Source: Nocardia iowensis | GTDB lineage: Bacteria; Actinomycetota; Actinomycetes; Mycobacteriales; Mycobacteriaceae | Direction of reading: 5' to 3' | Length of the DNA stretch: 64,000 nucleotides | Assembly: GCF_019222765.1 (NCBI RefSeq) | Contig: NZ_CP078145.1 | Span: 7,006,001-7,070,000, forward strand | Shown: piece after piece, positions 54,868 to 64,000 of the stretch | Position numbering within the stretch: position 1 is the first letter of the stretch | Layout of the letters: every line of letters starts with the position of its first letter | Program-made: the position numbers and the translations under genes | The notes under the pieces: model-generated | What the model saw: only the letters and a program-made list of their open reading frames with translations | Told to the model about the DNA's origin: nothing | The model's database searches: none

Positions 54868-56330
54868 TACTTCGCTCCGATCACGGTGAGCAGCTCGGCA
54901 CGGGACGGGCCGGGCTCGGGATAGCCGACAGCACCGCTGCCGAGCTCCTTGATTCGATCGAGCACGCCGGGTCGCCCGAGCGCTTCCTCGGAGCTGCTCA
55001 GTCCCGAACCGACATCGCCGAAGGCCCGCAGTACGTCGGGATCCCACAGCTTCGCGGCCTCCAGCGCCTGCCGCAGGTTCCAGTCCTCATCGTCGGTCCG
55101 ATAGGTGATGCCGTCTCGATAGGGGATGGCGTCGATTTCGAGGTCGATCTGCGCGAGTCGATGCAGATCCCAGGCGGCCGAGGCCTGCTGGGTGGGTCCG
55201 AGTGTGGCGTTGGTGATCTCGTCGAACCGGAGTGCGAGCTTCTCCCGATCGCCGATGCCGACCTCGCGCAACACATCTCGCAGCAATAGGCCGTGGAACA
55301 TACCCATGGTGAGGCCGAACCCGAAAGTGGGATTGGTTGTCGCCCAAGCGTCTCCGATGCTGAGCAGCCCGGTCGCCACCGGCTTGCCGTCGACGACGAA
55401 ACTCCGATGCCGGGCCTCCATACCGGACATCGCCAGCACCCCGGTGATCGGCTCGCCGTGCGAAGCCCAGTGCGCCATACCGGGATACAGCGCCGCGACC
55501 CGCTGCCAGACCGCCGGATCGCTCAATGCCCGCATGGCACGGTCCTTGGCCGAGACGAACAGGGCCAGGGCCCAGGTGCCCGCATCGCCTGGCACGGTGG
55601 TCAACCCCAGACTGTCGTGGTGTTCCAGCGGCCACGCTGCCTGTTCCGGATAGGATCCGTCGGCGGAGCGGAAGTAGCGGCTGTAGGCCAAGAACCCGGT
55701 CTCGTGCTTGTCCAATACCGGGGCGGCCGCGCCGATGTCGGCCAGCATCTTGCTCGCGGGAGAATTGCGGCCAAGGGCGTCGACGACCAGGTCGGCGTGG
55801 ATCTGCTCGCCCTGCGCGGTCCGCACGCCGGTGATGTGCGGGATCCCGGAGTCCGCCGCACCGTCGGTCACGAATCCGGCGGCCGTGGTGTCCCGGCGCA
55901 CGGTAACCCCGGCCCGCACGGCGGCATTGCCGAGTCCCTGCTCGATGACGGGCCGACGGGCGGCAAGCGTATCGAACCGTTCGTCGCCGGGTTTGCGGCC
56001 GCCGATCGCCGCCAAATCGAAGGCGCCATCGAGCATGTTGTGGGTCCGCGCGCCCAGCGCCCGCAGCTCGGTGATGGCGTCCGGCAGTTCGGTCGAGAGC
56101 AGCTGATACCCCCCGGGCAGCATGATGTGCGGATGCCGGAACTGGTTGACACCCGGTCGCCGCCACTGGTCCCAGGCCTGTTCGGCATCGGTGCCGGACC
56201 CACCGGAATCCTTGTCCAGCAAGGTGACTCGATGACCTTCACCGGCCAGCAGCATGGCCGCGGTCAGGCCGGTAGGGCCGCCGCCGAGCACTACCACGTG
56301 CATCGGCCGGCCTTCCTCGGTGGTTCGCAT
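54867..56330 (-). CDS. FAD-dependent monooxygenase/oxidoreductase
   Basis: 487 residues; GAAAGGA precedes the ATG. The FAD dinucleotide fold is VVVLGGGPTGLTAAMLL near residue 12, and the second FAD motif is SIGDAWATTNPTFGFGL near 325. It resembles single-component aromatic or alkene monooxygenases. With the coupled epoxide hydrolase and glycosyltransferase it forms a three-gene oxidise/hydrolyse/glycosylate set. Confidence 0.85.
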   Translation of the reverse strand: MRTTEEGRPMHVVVLGGGPTGLTAAMLLAGEGHRVTLLDKDSGGSGTDAEQAWDQWRRPGVNQFRHPHIMLPGGYQLLSTELPDAITELRALGARTHNMLDGAFDLAAIGGRKPGDERFDTLAARRPVIEQGLGNAAVRAGVTVRRDTTAAGFVTDGAADSGIPHITGVRTAQGEQIHADLVVDALGRNSPASKMLADIGAAAPVLDKHETGFLAYSRYFRSADGSYPEQAAWPLEHHDSLGLTTVPGDAGTWALALFVSAKDRAMRALSDPAVWQRVAALYPGMAHWASHGEPITGVLAMSGMEARHRSFVVDGKPVATGLLSIGDAWATTNPTFGFGLTMGMFHGLLLRDVLREVGIGDREKLALRFDEITNATLGPTQQASAAWDLHRLAQIDLEIDAIPYRDGITYRTDDEDWNLRQALEAAKLWDPDVLRAFGDVGSGLSSSEEALGRPGVLDRIKELGSGAVGYPEPGPSRAELLTVIGAK

Positions 56331-56430
56331 GATGGATCCTTTCGACTCTTCGGAGCAGGTCTGGGGTAACTCTCGGCTGGACCGGCGCTCAGTTCCCAGA
56401 CCGGAAACTGCTCATTCGCGCTGATGTCCG

Positions 56431-56462
56431 GCGGTGCCGCGTGCCCATGCACGCGGCACCGC
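56431..56462 (-). terminator. 14-bp stem hairpin after the secreted hydrolase gene
   Basis: GCGGTGCCGCGTGC and its exact reverse complement enclose CCAT, 14 bases past the stop of the minus-strand hydrolase. No T-run. Confidence 0.7.
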
Positions 56463-56476
56463 ATCGGCATCGGTGA

Positions 56477-57271
56477 TCAGGAAACGGCGCCAGCGGCGTC
56501 GACGATGACCTTCGCCACGGCGTCGGGCTGCGAGACCGTGAGCGCGTGCGAGGCGCCCGGGATCTCCACGGTCGCGCGGGCCTTGGCGCGTTCGGCCATG
56601 AACCGGTGCGCGGCGACCGGGATGTTGTAGTCGGCATCGGGGTAGACGAACCAGGACGGCAGGGTCTTCCAGCTGGGCGCACCGGATTTGCCGTTGAGCG
56701 CGCGGTCGTTGAGCGGGCGCTGGGTGCGGGCATCGAGGGTGGCCTGCGCGTCGGGCACGTCGGCGGCGAACTGCTTCTGGTACTTCTCGGGCAGGATGTA
56801 GAGGTCGGTGCTGCCGTCGGCGAGGGTGACCTTGTTCAGGGTTTCGCCGAGGGTGCTGCCCGGGAACTTGCCGGACAGCTCACCGATGGTCTCGCCCTCC
56901 TCAGGGGCGAAGGCGGCCACGTAGACCAGACCCTTGACCTTGGGGTCGTTGATCTGCGAAATGACCTGTCCGCCATAGGAATGCCCGACCAGCACGACCG
57001 GCCCGTTGATGGCGGCGACCACACCGCGGACAGCGTCGGCGTCCCCCTGGACGCTGCGCAGCGGATTGCCCACCGCGATATTGGCCAGGCCCTGCTGGTT
57101 CAGCCGGTCGATGACGCCGTTCCAGCTGGCGGATTCGGCGAACGCGCCGTGGACCAGGACGATGGTCGGCTGCACCGGGGTGGGTTCGGCGGAGGCGCAG
57201 CCGGAGCCGGCGAGGGCCGCGCTCAGGCCAACGGCGGCGGCGGCGATCTTGGCGGAGTTGGTGATTCGCAT
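56477..57271 (-). CDS. secreted alpha/beta hydrolase lipoprotein
   Basis: 264 residues; AAAGGA precedes the ATG. Signal with lipobox LAGSGC, then the hydrolase fold: LVHGAFAESASW, nucleophile GHSYGG, C-terminal GASHAL. It resembles the small esterase-like hydrolases (salicylate esterase/MenH-like group). It lies 51 bases after the haloperoxidase-type hydrolase gene and may share its transcript. Confidence 0.85.
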   Translation of the reverse strand: MRITNSAKIAAAAVGLSAALAGSGCASAEPTPVQPTIVLVHGAFAESASWNGVIDRLNQQGLANIAVGNPLRSVQGDADAVRGVVAAINGPVVLVGHSYGGQVISQINDPKVKGLVYVAAFAPEEGETIGELSGKFPGSTLGETLNKVTLADGSTDLYILPEKYQKQFAADVPDAQATLDARTQRPLNDRALNGKSGAPSWKTLPSWFVYPDADYNIPVAAHRFMAERAKARATVEIPGASHALTVSQPDAVAKVIVDAAGAVS

Positions 57272-57322
57272 GACGGATTCCTTTGCTGTGCAGGGTATTT
57301 CGTGATAAATGGGGGTTGGGCG

Positions 57323-58147
57323 TCAGTTCTTCAGGAACTCGAGCAGGTCCGCTTCAAAGGCGGCCCGGAATTCGCCGTGCAGGCCGTGCGCGCCGCCGGG
57401 GTAGACGCGCAGGGTCGAGTTCTTGATCAGCTCAGCGGATTTCACCGCCGAGTCGTGCAGCGGGACGATCTGGTCGTCGTCGCCGTGGGCGACCAGCACC
57501 GGTACGTCGATGCGCCGCAGATCCTCGGTGAAGTCGGTCTCGGAGAACTGGGTGATGCATTCGTAGGCGGCGCGGACGCCGGCCTGCATGCTCAGCCGCC
57601 AGAACGCGCGGCGCATCCCTTCCGAGACGACCGCACCGGACCGGTTGAAGCCGTAGAAGGTTTCGCTCAGATCCCAGTAGAACTGCGAGCGATCGGTGGC
57701 GACGCCGTTGCGGATGCCGTCGAACACCGCCATCGGGGTGCCCTCGGGATTGGTCTCCGACTTGACCATGACCGGCGGCACGGCACCCAGCAGCACCGCC
57801 TTGGCGACCCGGCCGCTGCCATGCCTGCCGAGGTAGCGGGCGACCTCGCCGCCGCCGGTGGAATGTCCGACGAGCACGGCGTCGCGCAGATCGAGCGTCT
57901 CGATCAACTCGGCCAGATCGTCGGCGTAGCGGTCCATGTGGTTGCCGTCCCAGGTTTGGGTGGATCGGCCGTGGCCGCGGCGGTCATGGGCAATCGCGCG
58001 GTAACCGTGCTCGGCGACCAGGCGGGCCTGGTCGTCCCAGGCGTCGGCGTTGAGCGGCCAGCCGTGGCTGAAGATGATCGGCTGTCCGGTGCCCCAGTCC
58101 TTGAAGAAGATCTCGGCGCCGTCTGTGGTGGTAAATGTCGATGTCAT
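57323..58147 (-). CDS. non-heme haloperoxidase-type alpha/beta hydrolase
   Basis: 274 residues. The nucleophile is S96 in GHSTGGG, the acid lies in HGDDDQIVP and the histidine is H254 in [22 protein letters not shown] and [10 protein letters not shown] complete the cofactor-free haloperoxidase/perhydrolase signature. In vivo such proteins are usually esterases or lactonases. The start has no clear ribosome site. The gap to 58265 is a divergent promoter region with the LuxR-type regulator. Confidence 0.9.
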   Translation of the reverse strand: MTSTFTTTDGAEIFFKDWGTGQPIIFSHGWPLNADAWDDQARLVAEHGYRAIAHDRRGHGRSTQTWDGNHMDRYADDLAELIETLDLRDAVLVGHSTGGGEVARYLGRHGSGRVAKAVLLGAVPPVMVKSETNPEGTPMAVFDGIRNGVATDRSQFYWDLSETFYGFNRSGAVVSEGMRRAFWRLSMQAGVRAAYECITQFSETDFTEDLRRIDVPVLVAHGDDDQIVPLHDSAVKSAELIKNSTLRVYPGGAHGLHGEFRAAFEADLLEFLKN

Positions 58148-58264
58148 GGCTATGAAATTACGAAGTGGGGCACCCTTGCCGAATCCGTCGAACGACTGCA
58201 TCGGCGACTGAGTCGATGACTGAGTCGCGTTGTCGAACCGCGGTGGTTCTGCCAGGCTTCGGGG

Positions 58265-61054
58265 ATGGGAAGCGAGATTGCGGCACCGGCGTTCTTCACC
58301 AGTGACGTGCTGGCGACCACGCCCGCCGGCGGTCGTGGTCTGGTCGGACGCGAGCAATACCTGGCGGCGCTGTGCGAACTGCTCGACCGTGCGGCGGACG
58401 GAAACGGGTCGGCGCTGGTGTTGCGCGGTGCGGCCGGTATCGGTAAGTCGGCGCTGCTGGCGGCGGTCCGGGACGCCGCGCTGGAACGGAACCTGACGGT
58501 CCTGTCGGCGGTCGGCGTGGAGAACGAAGCCGGTTTGTGTTTTGCCGCGCTGCATCAGCTGCTGCATCCCCTGCTGCCCGAAGCCGTGAAACTTCCACTG
58601 GTACAACAGCGCACGCTGCGCGCGGCGTTCGGGCAGGAGGAGGGCGGCCCGGATCTGTTCAGTGTGGCGCTGGCGGCCTTGCAGCTGATCGGTGAGGCGG
58701 CGGCGCGGCAGCCGATCGTGCTGATCATCGACGATCTGCACTGGCTCGACCCGGCCAGCACCGACGCGCTGAGCTTCCTGGCCCGCCGCATCGGCAAGGA
58801 CCCGGTCCTCGTACTGGCCGCCACCCGCGCCGACCAGGGCGATCCGGCGGACCGGGCCGGACTGCCGGATCTGGTGGTCGAACCGCTCCCCGAGGACGCC
58901 GCCGCCGAACTGCTCCAAGCCCAAGCGCCGACGCTGACGACCACCGCGCGCCGGCGGCTACTCGCGCAAGCAGCCGGAAATCCCTTGGCGCTGACCGAAC
59001 TTCCCCGCGCCCTGCGGCACAGCGGCACCGACCGAGTGGCCGAGGAGTTCCCACTCACCGCTCGGCTGGAGGCCGCGTTCGCGGCCCGGTCCGCCGAACT
59101 CTGCCCGGCCGCGCGCACGCTGCTCGTCGTGCTCGCCGCCGACGTCGGCTGCGAGCTGCGCCGGTTGCTGTCCGCGGCAACCGAACTCGCCGGCGCGCCG
59201 GTAACCGCCGACCATCTGCAAGCTGCCCTCGACATCGGCCTGGTCGAATTGTCCGGCGCGGGAGTGCGATTCCGGCATCCGATGATGCGCACCGCCATCT
59301 ACGCGCGCGCACCGCTGACCCAGCGGCTTGGCGCACACTCCTGCCTGGCCGCGGAGCTCGCGGATTTCCCGGACAGGCAACTCTGGCATCGCGCCGCCGC
59401 GACCCTCGGCACCGACGACAGCCTGGCCGCGGAGCTGGCGGAATTCGCCGAACGGTCCCGCCGCCGCGGCGCGATCATGACCGCTGTCAACGCGCTGCAC
59501 CGCGCGGCCGAACTCGCCGAACGCCCCGATCGCACCACCACGCTGCTGCTCGGCGCGGCCGAACTGGCCAGCGAGATCGGTGCCCGCCGGGAAGCACAGG
59601 ACCTCGTGGACCGCGCCAACCCGAGCGCACTCGGGCCCATCGATCGCGCCCGGCTCGCGACTGTCCAGGAAGTCATCGCCTTCGGCCATTACGATCCGGA
59701 GAACCGGATACTCGAACTGGTCGACATCGCCGGGGACGCACACCAGGCGGGCAATTCCGATCTCGCGGCGGAGCTGTTGTGGCGGGCCGCTTCCCGCTGC
59801 TTCTTCCAGGACGCCGCCACGCCGGCCCGGACAGCGATCGCCGAGCAACTCGATCTCCTCGACCTGCCCGTGCCAGATCCACGCCGCCTCGCCATCGAGG
59901 CGTACACGGTGCCGTGGGATCGCGGTCCCGCGGTGCTCGATCAACTCGCCCGGCTGACACCGGACCGCTCCGACGCCGACGCCATGCGCTACCTCGGCTA
60001 CGCCGCGCTGTTCCTCGGCGACCTCAGGCGCGGCTCCGCCTACATCGACGCCGCCGCCGGAATCGGCCGCAATCAGGGGCGGCTCGGCCTGCTCGCTGGC
60101 ATTCTGGGGGCGGGCAACTGGAGCCGCATCTGGCTCGGCGAATGGGATACGGTGCGCGCCGAAACCGAGGAATCCCTGGCCTTCGCCGCCGAGACCGGCG
60201 AGGAGTTCTACGGCGTGGCTGGACGCACCAACCTGGCCATGATCGCCGCCCTGCGCGGGGAAACCGAACTCGCCGAGGATCAGCTGCGCGAGATTCACGC
60301 CAGCCCGATGGCGGTCGGCATGCGCTGCATCCAGGTGACGGCTCAGCAAACCCGCGGCATGATCCAGCTGCTCGCGGGCCGCGCCGAAGACGCCTTCGCG
60401 ACACTGCGGCGGGTCTACGACCCGGCCGACCCGGTCAGCCATCCGATGCGGCGCTGGTGGATCGCGGCCGAACTCGCCGATGCCGCCGTCGCGGCCGAAA
60501 AGGTCGACGAGGCAAGGCAATTGCTGGCCGACCTGCCCGCACTGGCGACCCGGCTACCGGCGCCCATGCTGCTGGTCGTCGACGAATACAGTCGCGCGGT
60601 CCTCGCCGCCGACGACGACGCGGACGCCGGCTACGCCGCCGCGCTCACCAGCCACGTCGGCAGCTGGCCGCTCTACCGGGCCCGGCTGCAGTTACACCAC
60701 GGCCGCCGCCTGCGCCGCCAGCGCCGCATGGCCGAAGCCCGTGAACCCCTGCGCGCCGCCCGCGACAGCTTCGACGCCCTGGGTGCCGCCCCATGGGCCG
60801 AGTCCGCGCGCATCGAATTGCGCGCCGCGGGCGAGGCAAGCACCCGGCGCGCCGCGAACGCCCGCGACCAGCTCACCCCACAGGAACTCCAGATCGCCAC
60901 GCTCGCCGCCGAAGGACTCACCAACCGCCAGATCGCCGAGAAGCTCTACCTTTCGCACCGCACTGTCGGCTCGCACCTGTATCGGATCTTCCCCCGTCTT
61001 GGCATCACCGGCCGGGTCGAATTGGCCGCGGCCCTGGAGAGTGTCGCCGCCTGA
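58265..61054 (+). CDS. LuxR-family ATPase regulator (LAL type)
   Basis: 929 residues. Walker [13 protein letters not shown] near residue 62, Walker [13 protein letters not shown] near 155, a long helical middle part and a C-terminal LuxR HTH ([20 protein letters not shown]..., about 865-925). Large ATP-binding LuxR regulators activate natural-product or catabolic genes. It is divergent from the two alpha/beta hydrolases, which are likely targets. The start has no strong ribosome site. Confidence 0.88.
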   Translation: MGSEIAAPAFFTSDVLATTPAGGRGLVGREQYLAALCELLDRAADGNGSALVLRGAAGIGKSALLAAVRDAALERNLTVLSAVGVENEAGLCFAALHQLLHPLLPEAVKLPLVQQRTLRAAFGQEEGGPDLFSVALAALQLIGEAAARQPIVLIIDDLHWLDPASTDALSFLARRIGKDPVLVLAATRADQGDPADRAGLPDLVVEPLPEDAAAELLQAQAPTLTTTARRRLLAQAAGNPLALTELPRALRHSGTDRVAEEFPLTARLEAAFAARSAELCPAARTLLVVLAADVGCELRRLLSAATELAGAPVTADHLQAALDIGLVELSGAGVRFRHPMMRTAIYARAPLTQRLGAHSCLAAELADFPDRQLWHRAAATLGTDDSLAAELAEFAERSRRRGAIMTAVNALHRAAELAERPDRTTTLLLGAAELASEIGARREAQDLVDRANPSALGPIDRARLATVQEVIAFGHYDPENRILELVDIAGDAHQAGNSDLAAELLWRAASRCFFQDAATPARTAIAEQLDLLDLPVPDPRRLAIEAYTVPWDRGPAVLDQLARLTPDRSDADAMRYLGYAALFLGDLRRGSAYIDAAAGIGRNQGRLGLLAGILGAGNWSRIWLGEWDTVRAETEESLAFAAETGEEFYGVAGRTNLAMIAALRGETELAEDQLREIHASPMAVGMRCIQVTAQQTRGMIQLLAGRAEDAFATLRRVYDPADPVSHPMRRWWIAAELADAAVAAEKVDEARQLLADLPALATRLPAPMLLVVDEYSRAVLAADDDADAGYAAALTSHVGSWPLYRARLQLHHGRRLRRQRRMAEAREPLRAARDSFDALGAAPWAESARIELRAAGEASTRRAANARDQLTPQELQIATLAAEGLTNRQIAEKLYLSHRTVGSHLYRIFPRLGITGRVELAAALESVAA

Positions 61055-61150
61055 CACCGATTCGAGCACTGCTGGACAGTTGAATGGGCTGGCAAATGAG
61101 CAGCTTTCGCCGTGATCATGGGCTCCTACCCAAGTGAGGAGTACGAGGCG

Positions 61151-61951
61151 GTGTCGAACACGGAGATGACGTTGTTGCGGCTTTCGATGCTCGGACCCGT
61201 GGAGGTGTGGTTCGGCGCGGATCCGGTGGCGATCCAGCAGCAGAAGCCGCAAATGCTGCTGGCGATGCTGGCCCGGGGCGCCGGCCGGGTGGTGTCGATC
61301 GACGAGCTGATCGATGGCCTGTGGGGTATCGACGACAGTCCTGATTCGGCGGTCGCGACCATTCGCAATTTCGTGTGGTCGGTGCGACGGCAGTTATCCG
61401 TTCATCAGGACGACAGCACCGATGCTCTCGTATCGGTTCGCGGCGGCTATCGCCTGGCGCTGCCCGTCGATACCGATGCCGATGCCGCCGAGCGGCTTCG
61501 GGTCACGGCGGAAATGGCACGCGCCGCAGGACATCTCGATGCCGCGGACCGGGACGTTCTTGCCGCACTGGCACTGTGGCGCGGCGATCCGTTGTCCGGG
61601 GCGCCCGGGCCGTGGGCGGCGGCCGAACGGGCGAGGCTACGGCGGCTGCGCCGGACGCTGCAGGAGTTATCGATCGAAATCGCCTCGGCGACAGGAGAAC
61701 ACGACCGTGCGATCACGGAGGTGGAATCGTTGCGGATCGCCGATCCACACTGCGAACGGCTGACTGCGCTGATGATGACGGCGCTACACGAAAGCGGTCG
61801 TCGCACCGAGGCATTGACTGTCTACCTCGACGCCAGGCGACAACTCGTGGCGGATCTCGGCCTGGAGCCGGGTGCTGCGCTGACCGCGCTGCACCATCGA
61901 ATACTCACCGATGAGGTCGCGCCACGACGCTGCGAGATCTGCGCTTCCTAG
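61151..61951 (+). CDS. short SARP regulator (OmpR-like HTH plus BTAD)
   Basis: 266 residues from GTG 61151, which has GAGGAG nine bases upstream; GTG 61112 and ATG 61118 or 61166 are alternatives. RLSMLGPVEVWFG opens the winged-helix domain (residues about 5-95) and the BTAD domain follows to about 255 (ALTVYLDARRQLVADLGLEPG). It has no ATPase domain. SARPs activate antibiotic clusters; the target here is unclear. Its stop overlaps the convergent MoaF-like gene by four bases. Confidence 0.85.
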   Translation: MSNTEMTLLRLSMLGPVEVWFGADPVAIQQQKPQMLLAMLARGAGRVVSIDELIDGLWGIDDSPDSAVATIRNFVWSVRRQLSVHQDDSTDALVSVRGGYRLALPVDTDADAAERLRVTAEMARAAGHLDAADRDVLAALALWRGDPLSGAPGPWAAAERARLRRLRRTLQELSIEIASATGEHDRAITEVESLRIADPHCERLTALMMTALHESGRRTEALTVYLDARRQLVADLGLEPGAALTALHHRILTDEVAPRRCEICAS

Positions 61952-62367
61952 CGACCGTTCGGCCACTGCTCGTCGGCCGCAACACCTAACAGCCGTAACG
62001 TCCCGGAGAGGATCACCGCGTCACCCTCGACCGACACCGCCACCGCGCGCACCACGCCGTTGGCGAAATCGGCGATCTGCGCGATCACAGTGCCGCCGCG
62101 CTCCCGCCAGGTGTTGAAGAACAAGCCCGGACGCAGCTCCACCATGGCGATCTCGACGGTTTCGCAATGGCCCGCGTCGGCTCCCTCCAGCACCGTGATC
62201 GTCAAACGGGTCTCGGACTCGTAGCGCAGCGTGGCGACGTAGTCATCCATGTAGGCAAGGAAGCGACTACCGAATATCCGCAGCGCCATCGACGAACCCC
62301 GTTCCTCGGTGGAGTACAGATGTGCGCTCCATCCTGCGGGAGGTCGCGGGCGCGGGGCATCCGTCAC
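61948..62367 (-). CDS. MoaF-like small protein
   Basis: 139 residues from GTG 62367; an ATG at 62289 giving 113 residues is equally possible. The pattern FLAYMDDYVATLRYESETRL, ELRPGLFFNTWRE and TVIAQIADFANGVV is that of MoaF-related lipocalin-like proteins, with unclear function. It starts 24 bases after the stop of the LuxR-type gene and is probably co-transcribed. Confidence 0.6.
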   Translation of the reverse strand: MTDAPRPRPPAGWSAHLYSTEERGSSMALRIFGSRFLAYMDDYVATLRYESETRLTITVLEGADAGHCETVEIAMVELRPGLFFNTWRERGGTVIAQIADFANGVVRAVAVSVEGDAVILSGTLRLLGVAADEQWPNGR

Positions 62368-62391
62368 ATGACTGTTCCGGAGCCGGGGTGG

Positions 62392-64000
62392 TTAGCCTTC
62401 CGCGACAACGTCTCTGAGCTGGGAGCGTGCGGTAACGCCGAGCAACGGAAAGGCCTGATACAGGTGACTGCCGACCGTACGGTGGGACAGATAGAGACGT
62501 TCGCCGATCTCTTTGTTGGTATAACCCGCCGCGGCGAGCTCGACAATCTGCCGAGTGCGCGAAGGCAGGTCCGCCACAGCGCCCTGGCTGACGGGTTTGG
62601 GATTCAATCCCGCCGCGCGCAATTCGGCGCGGGCCCGTTCGGCCCATGGCGCGGCACCCAATCGCTCGAAAATCCGCAGGGCGTCGCTGAGCATCGGCCG
62701 GGCCTCGGCGATCCGGCGGGCCCGGCGCAGCCATTCGCCGAATTCCAGCTGGGTCTGCGCCCGTTCGAACGGCCATTGCTCGCCCGTCGCGTCCCCCAGT
62801 GCCGCTCGGAAATACTGCTCGGCGTCGGCACCCGTGGCGAGCAGGGCGCGCGCCCGGTCGAAGATCGCTCGCAGCCGCGGCGACGAGCCGGCCGCGGTGT
62901 CGGAGACGGCCCGTTCGAGAATGGCGCCGACCTGCTCGACCCGGCCTGTTCTGGCCGCGGCCGCTGCCAGGTCCGCGACGTAATAGCAGGATGCGCCGTA
63001 ATGCAGCGGCCCGCCCGCGGCATCGAATGCCTTTCGCAGCCAATCGAAACCGGACTGGTAGTCGCCTTCGGTAGTCGCCGCCATCCCCGCGACCCAGTAC
63101 GCCTTGACGATCACCTCACCGGTGCTCGCCGGATCCGGGATGCGGGCGAGGATCTCCGCGGCCAAGGTCGACGCATGGACCGTCTCGCCGCGCAGGGCAG
63201 CGACAGCGGCCTGGGTGAACCGAACGAACTGGACGGGCAGCGATTCCGCGCCTATGTCGATCTTGGCGATGGCGCGTTCGGCCTCGTCCCAGCGGCCGGT
63301 GTAGAACAACGAGACGCCGAGGTAGGCGGTCATGATCCCGCCGAGCAGGAGGTGGGCGTCCGGGCGTTCCGGGTTCGCGCCGGAATTGAGCAGGCGCACA
63401 GCGGTCGCGGTCTCGTCGAGCCGCATGCAGATCCGCGCGATATGAAAATTCAGCGCGGTGTGCTCCTGCTCCGAAGCCATCATGTCGGGCAGACTCTTGC
63501 GGGCGGTCTCGGCGAACCCGAAAGGATCGACCGCCACCAGCATATCCAGCCGGTATTCCGCCGGGATCCAGTCGATGTCGGCCATGGCGCGAAGGCTTCG
63601 CGCGCGGTGTCCTGCGCGCCCGGACAGATAGCTGATCTCCCCGGCCATGATGAGGACGGTCAAAGTGCCCGCGTCGTACAGCTCGGGGCTGTCCAGGGCG
63701 GGAGTGAGCAGGTCGTAGGCCCGATCCAGCTCGCAACTCTGGGCCGCGTCCACCGAACGCCACGCACGGGCCATGGCGTCGTCGGCCGATTCGTCGTTCA
63801 GCGCGACGAGTTCGCCCGCGCGGGCCACGAGTGTCCTTGCCTGCGAAACCATTCCGACGGCGAAGAACTCGATCGCGGCATGGAACAGCCGGCGGCCGTG
63901 GTCCCGGACGCCCGGCGTGAGCTGAGCCGCACGCACCAGGCCGGTGGCGCCCTCCGCCAGCGCGCCGCGATGCCAGGACCGCATCGCGGCCTGCTCGATA
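62392..64000 (-). CDS. LuxR-family ATPase regulator (LAL type), 5' end cut by window edge
   Basis: About 536 codons to the right edge, where the frame is still open; the N-terminal ATPase part must lie outside. The visible part is helical TPR-like sequence and a C-terminal LuxR HTH (RTRQIVELAAAGYTNKEIGE then [16 protein letters not shown]). The HTH is nearly the same as that of the regulator at 58265-61054, so the two may be paralogues. Confidence 0.85.
   Translation of the reverse strand, partial: IEQAAMRSWHRGALAEGATGLVRAAQLTPGVRDHGRRLFHAAIEFFAVGMVSQARTLVARAGELVALNDESADDAMARAWRSVDAAQSCELDRAYDLLTPALDSPELYDAGTLTVLIMAGEISYLSGRAGHRARSLRAMADIDWIPAEYRLDMLVAVDPFGFAETARKSLPDMMASEQEHTALNFHIARICMRLDETATAVRLLNSGANPERPDAHLLLGGIMTAYLGVSLFYTGRWDEAERAIAKIDIGAESLPVQFVRFTQAAVAALRGETVHASTLAAEILARIPDPASTGEVIVKAYWVAGMAATTEGDYQSGFDWLRKAFDAAGGPLHYGASCYYVADLAAAAARTGRVEQVGAILERAVSDTAAGSSPRLRAIFDRARALLATGADAEQYFRAALGDATGEQWPFERAQTQLEFGEWLRRARRIAEARPMLSDALRIFERLGAAPWAERARAELRAAGLNPKPVSQGAVADLPSRTRQIVELAAAGYTNKEIGERLYLSHRTVGSHLYQAFPLLGVTARSQLRDVVAEG

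Noticed and set aside
57323..58147. True halogenating enzyme
   Set aside because: Cofactor-free haloperoxidase-type hydrolases halogenate only as a side reaction; an esterase or lactonase role is more likely.
58958..60520. 520-codon minus-strand frame inside the LuxR-type regulator
   Set aside because: Shadow of the true regulator gene; no domain and no ribosome site.

Overview
The window is high-GC actinomycete DNA from a biosynthesis-rich region. The mevalonate operon has the gene order and NphT7 enzyme known from Streptomyces sp. CL190. A thioesterase of the mycobacterial FcoT (Rv0098) type and the many large LuxR/SARP regulators suggest a Nocardia-like member of the mycolate group. The genus is an inference; no rRNA or other marker gene is present. 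No tRNA, CRISPR array or intact insertion sequence was seen.

Region 1 (1-13,921, all minus strand, cut by the left edge) looks like one meroterpenoid operon. In transcription order it encodes a long-chain prenyl diphosphate synthase, a UbiA-type prenyltransferase, the GriI/GriH pair that makes 3-amino-4-hydroxybenzoate, and a complete mevalonate pathway (mevalonate kinase, diphosphomevalonate decarboxylase, phosphomevalonate kinase, type 2 IPP isomerase, HMG-CoA reductase, HMG-CoA synthase, NphT7). It ends with an AMP-forming acyl ligase and a small multi-spanning protein that looks like a Pyr4/PaxB-type membrane terpene cyclase. Most genes overlap or lie within 40 bases of each other. Logic: NphT7 and the mevalonate enzymes make C5 units, the synthase chains them, UbiA puts the chain on the aminohydroxybenzoate, and the membrane cyclase folds it. 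A perfect Crp-like palindrome lies between this operon and a divergent HTH regulator (14,285-15,076).

Region 2 (15.1-20.5 kb) is mixed: a frameshifted SEC-C remnant, an animal-type heme peroxidase, a small secreted protein, an M20 peptidase lipoprotein and two unknown genes.

Region 3 (20.5-36.2 kb, minus) is a four-gene operon: DHA2-type exporter, a 4006-residue NRPS-PKS megasynthase (formyltransferase, half condensation domain, glycine-type adenylation with embedded methyltransferase, PCP, KS, AT, DH, ER, KR, ACP, terminal reductase), an iron/2-oxoglutarate-oxygenase-like protein with HxA in place of HxD, and an alpha/beta hydrolase. A thiolase is divergent to it.

Region 4 (37.8-64 kb) holds accessory metabolism and regulators: membrane acyltransferase, ECF sigma factor with divergent SnoaL-like protein, P450 with its ferredoxin, AfsR-like regulator, a truncated ABC ATPase remnant, beta-lactamase-fold hydrolase, peptide-binding lipoprotein, FcoT-like thioesterase, methyltransferase, a flavoprotein/epoxide hydrolase/glycosyltransferase cassette, two alpha/beta hydrolases, two LuxR-type ATPase regulators (one cut by the right edge), a short SARP and a MoaF-like protein. 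Long GC hairpins close many of the transcription units.
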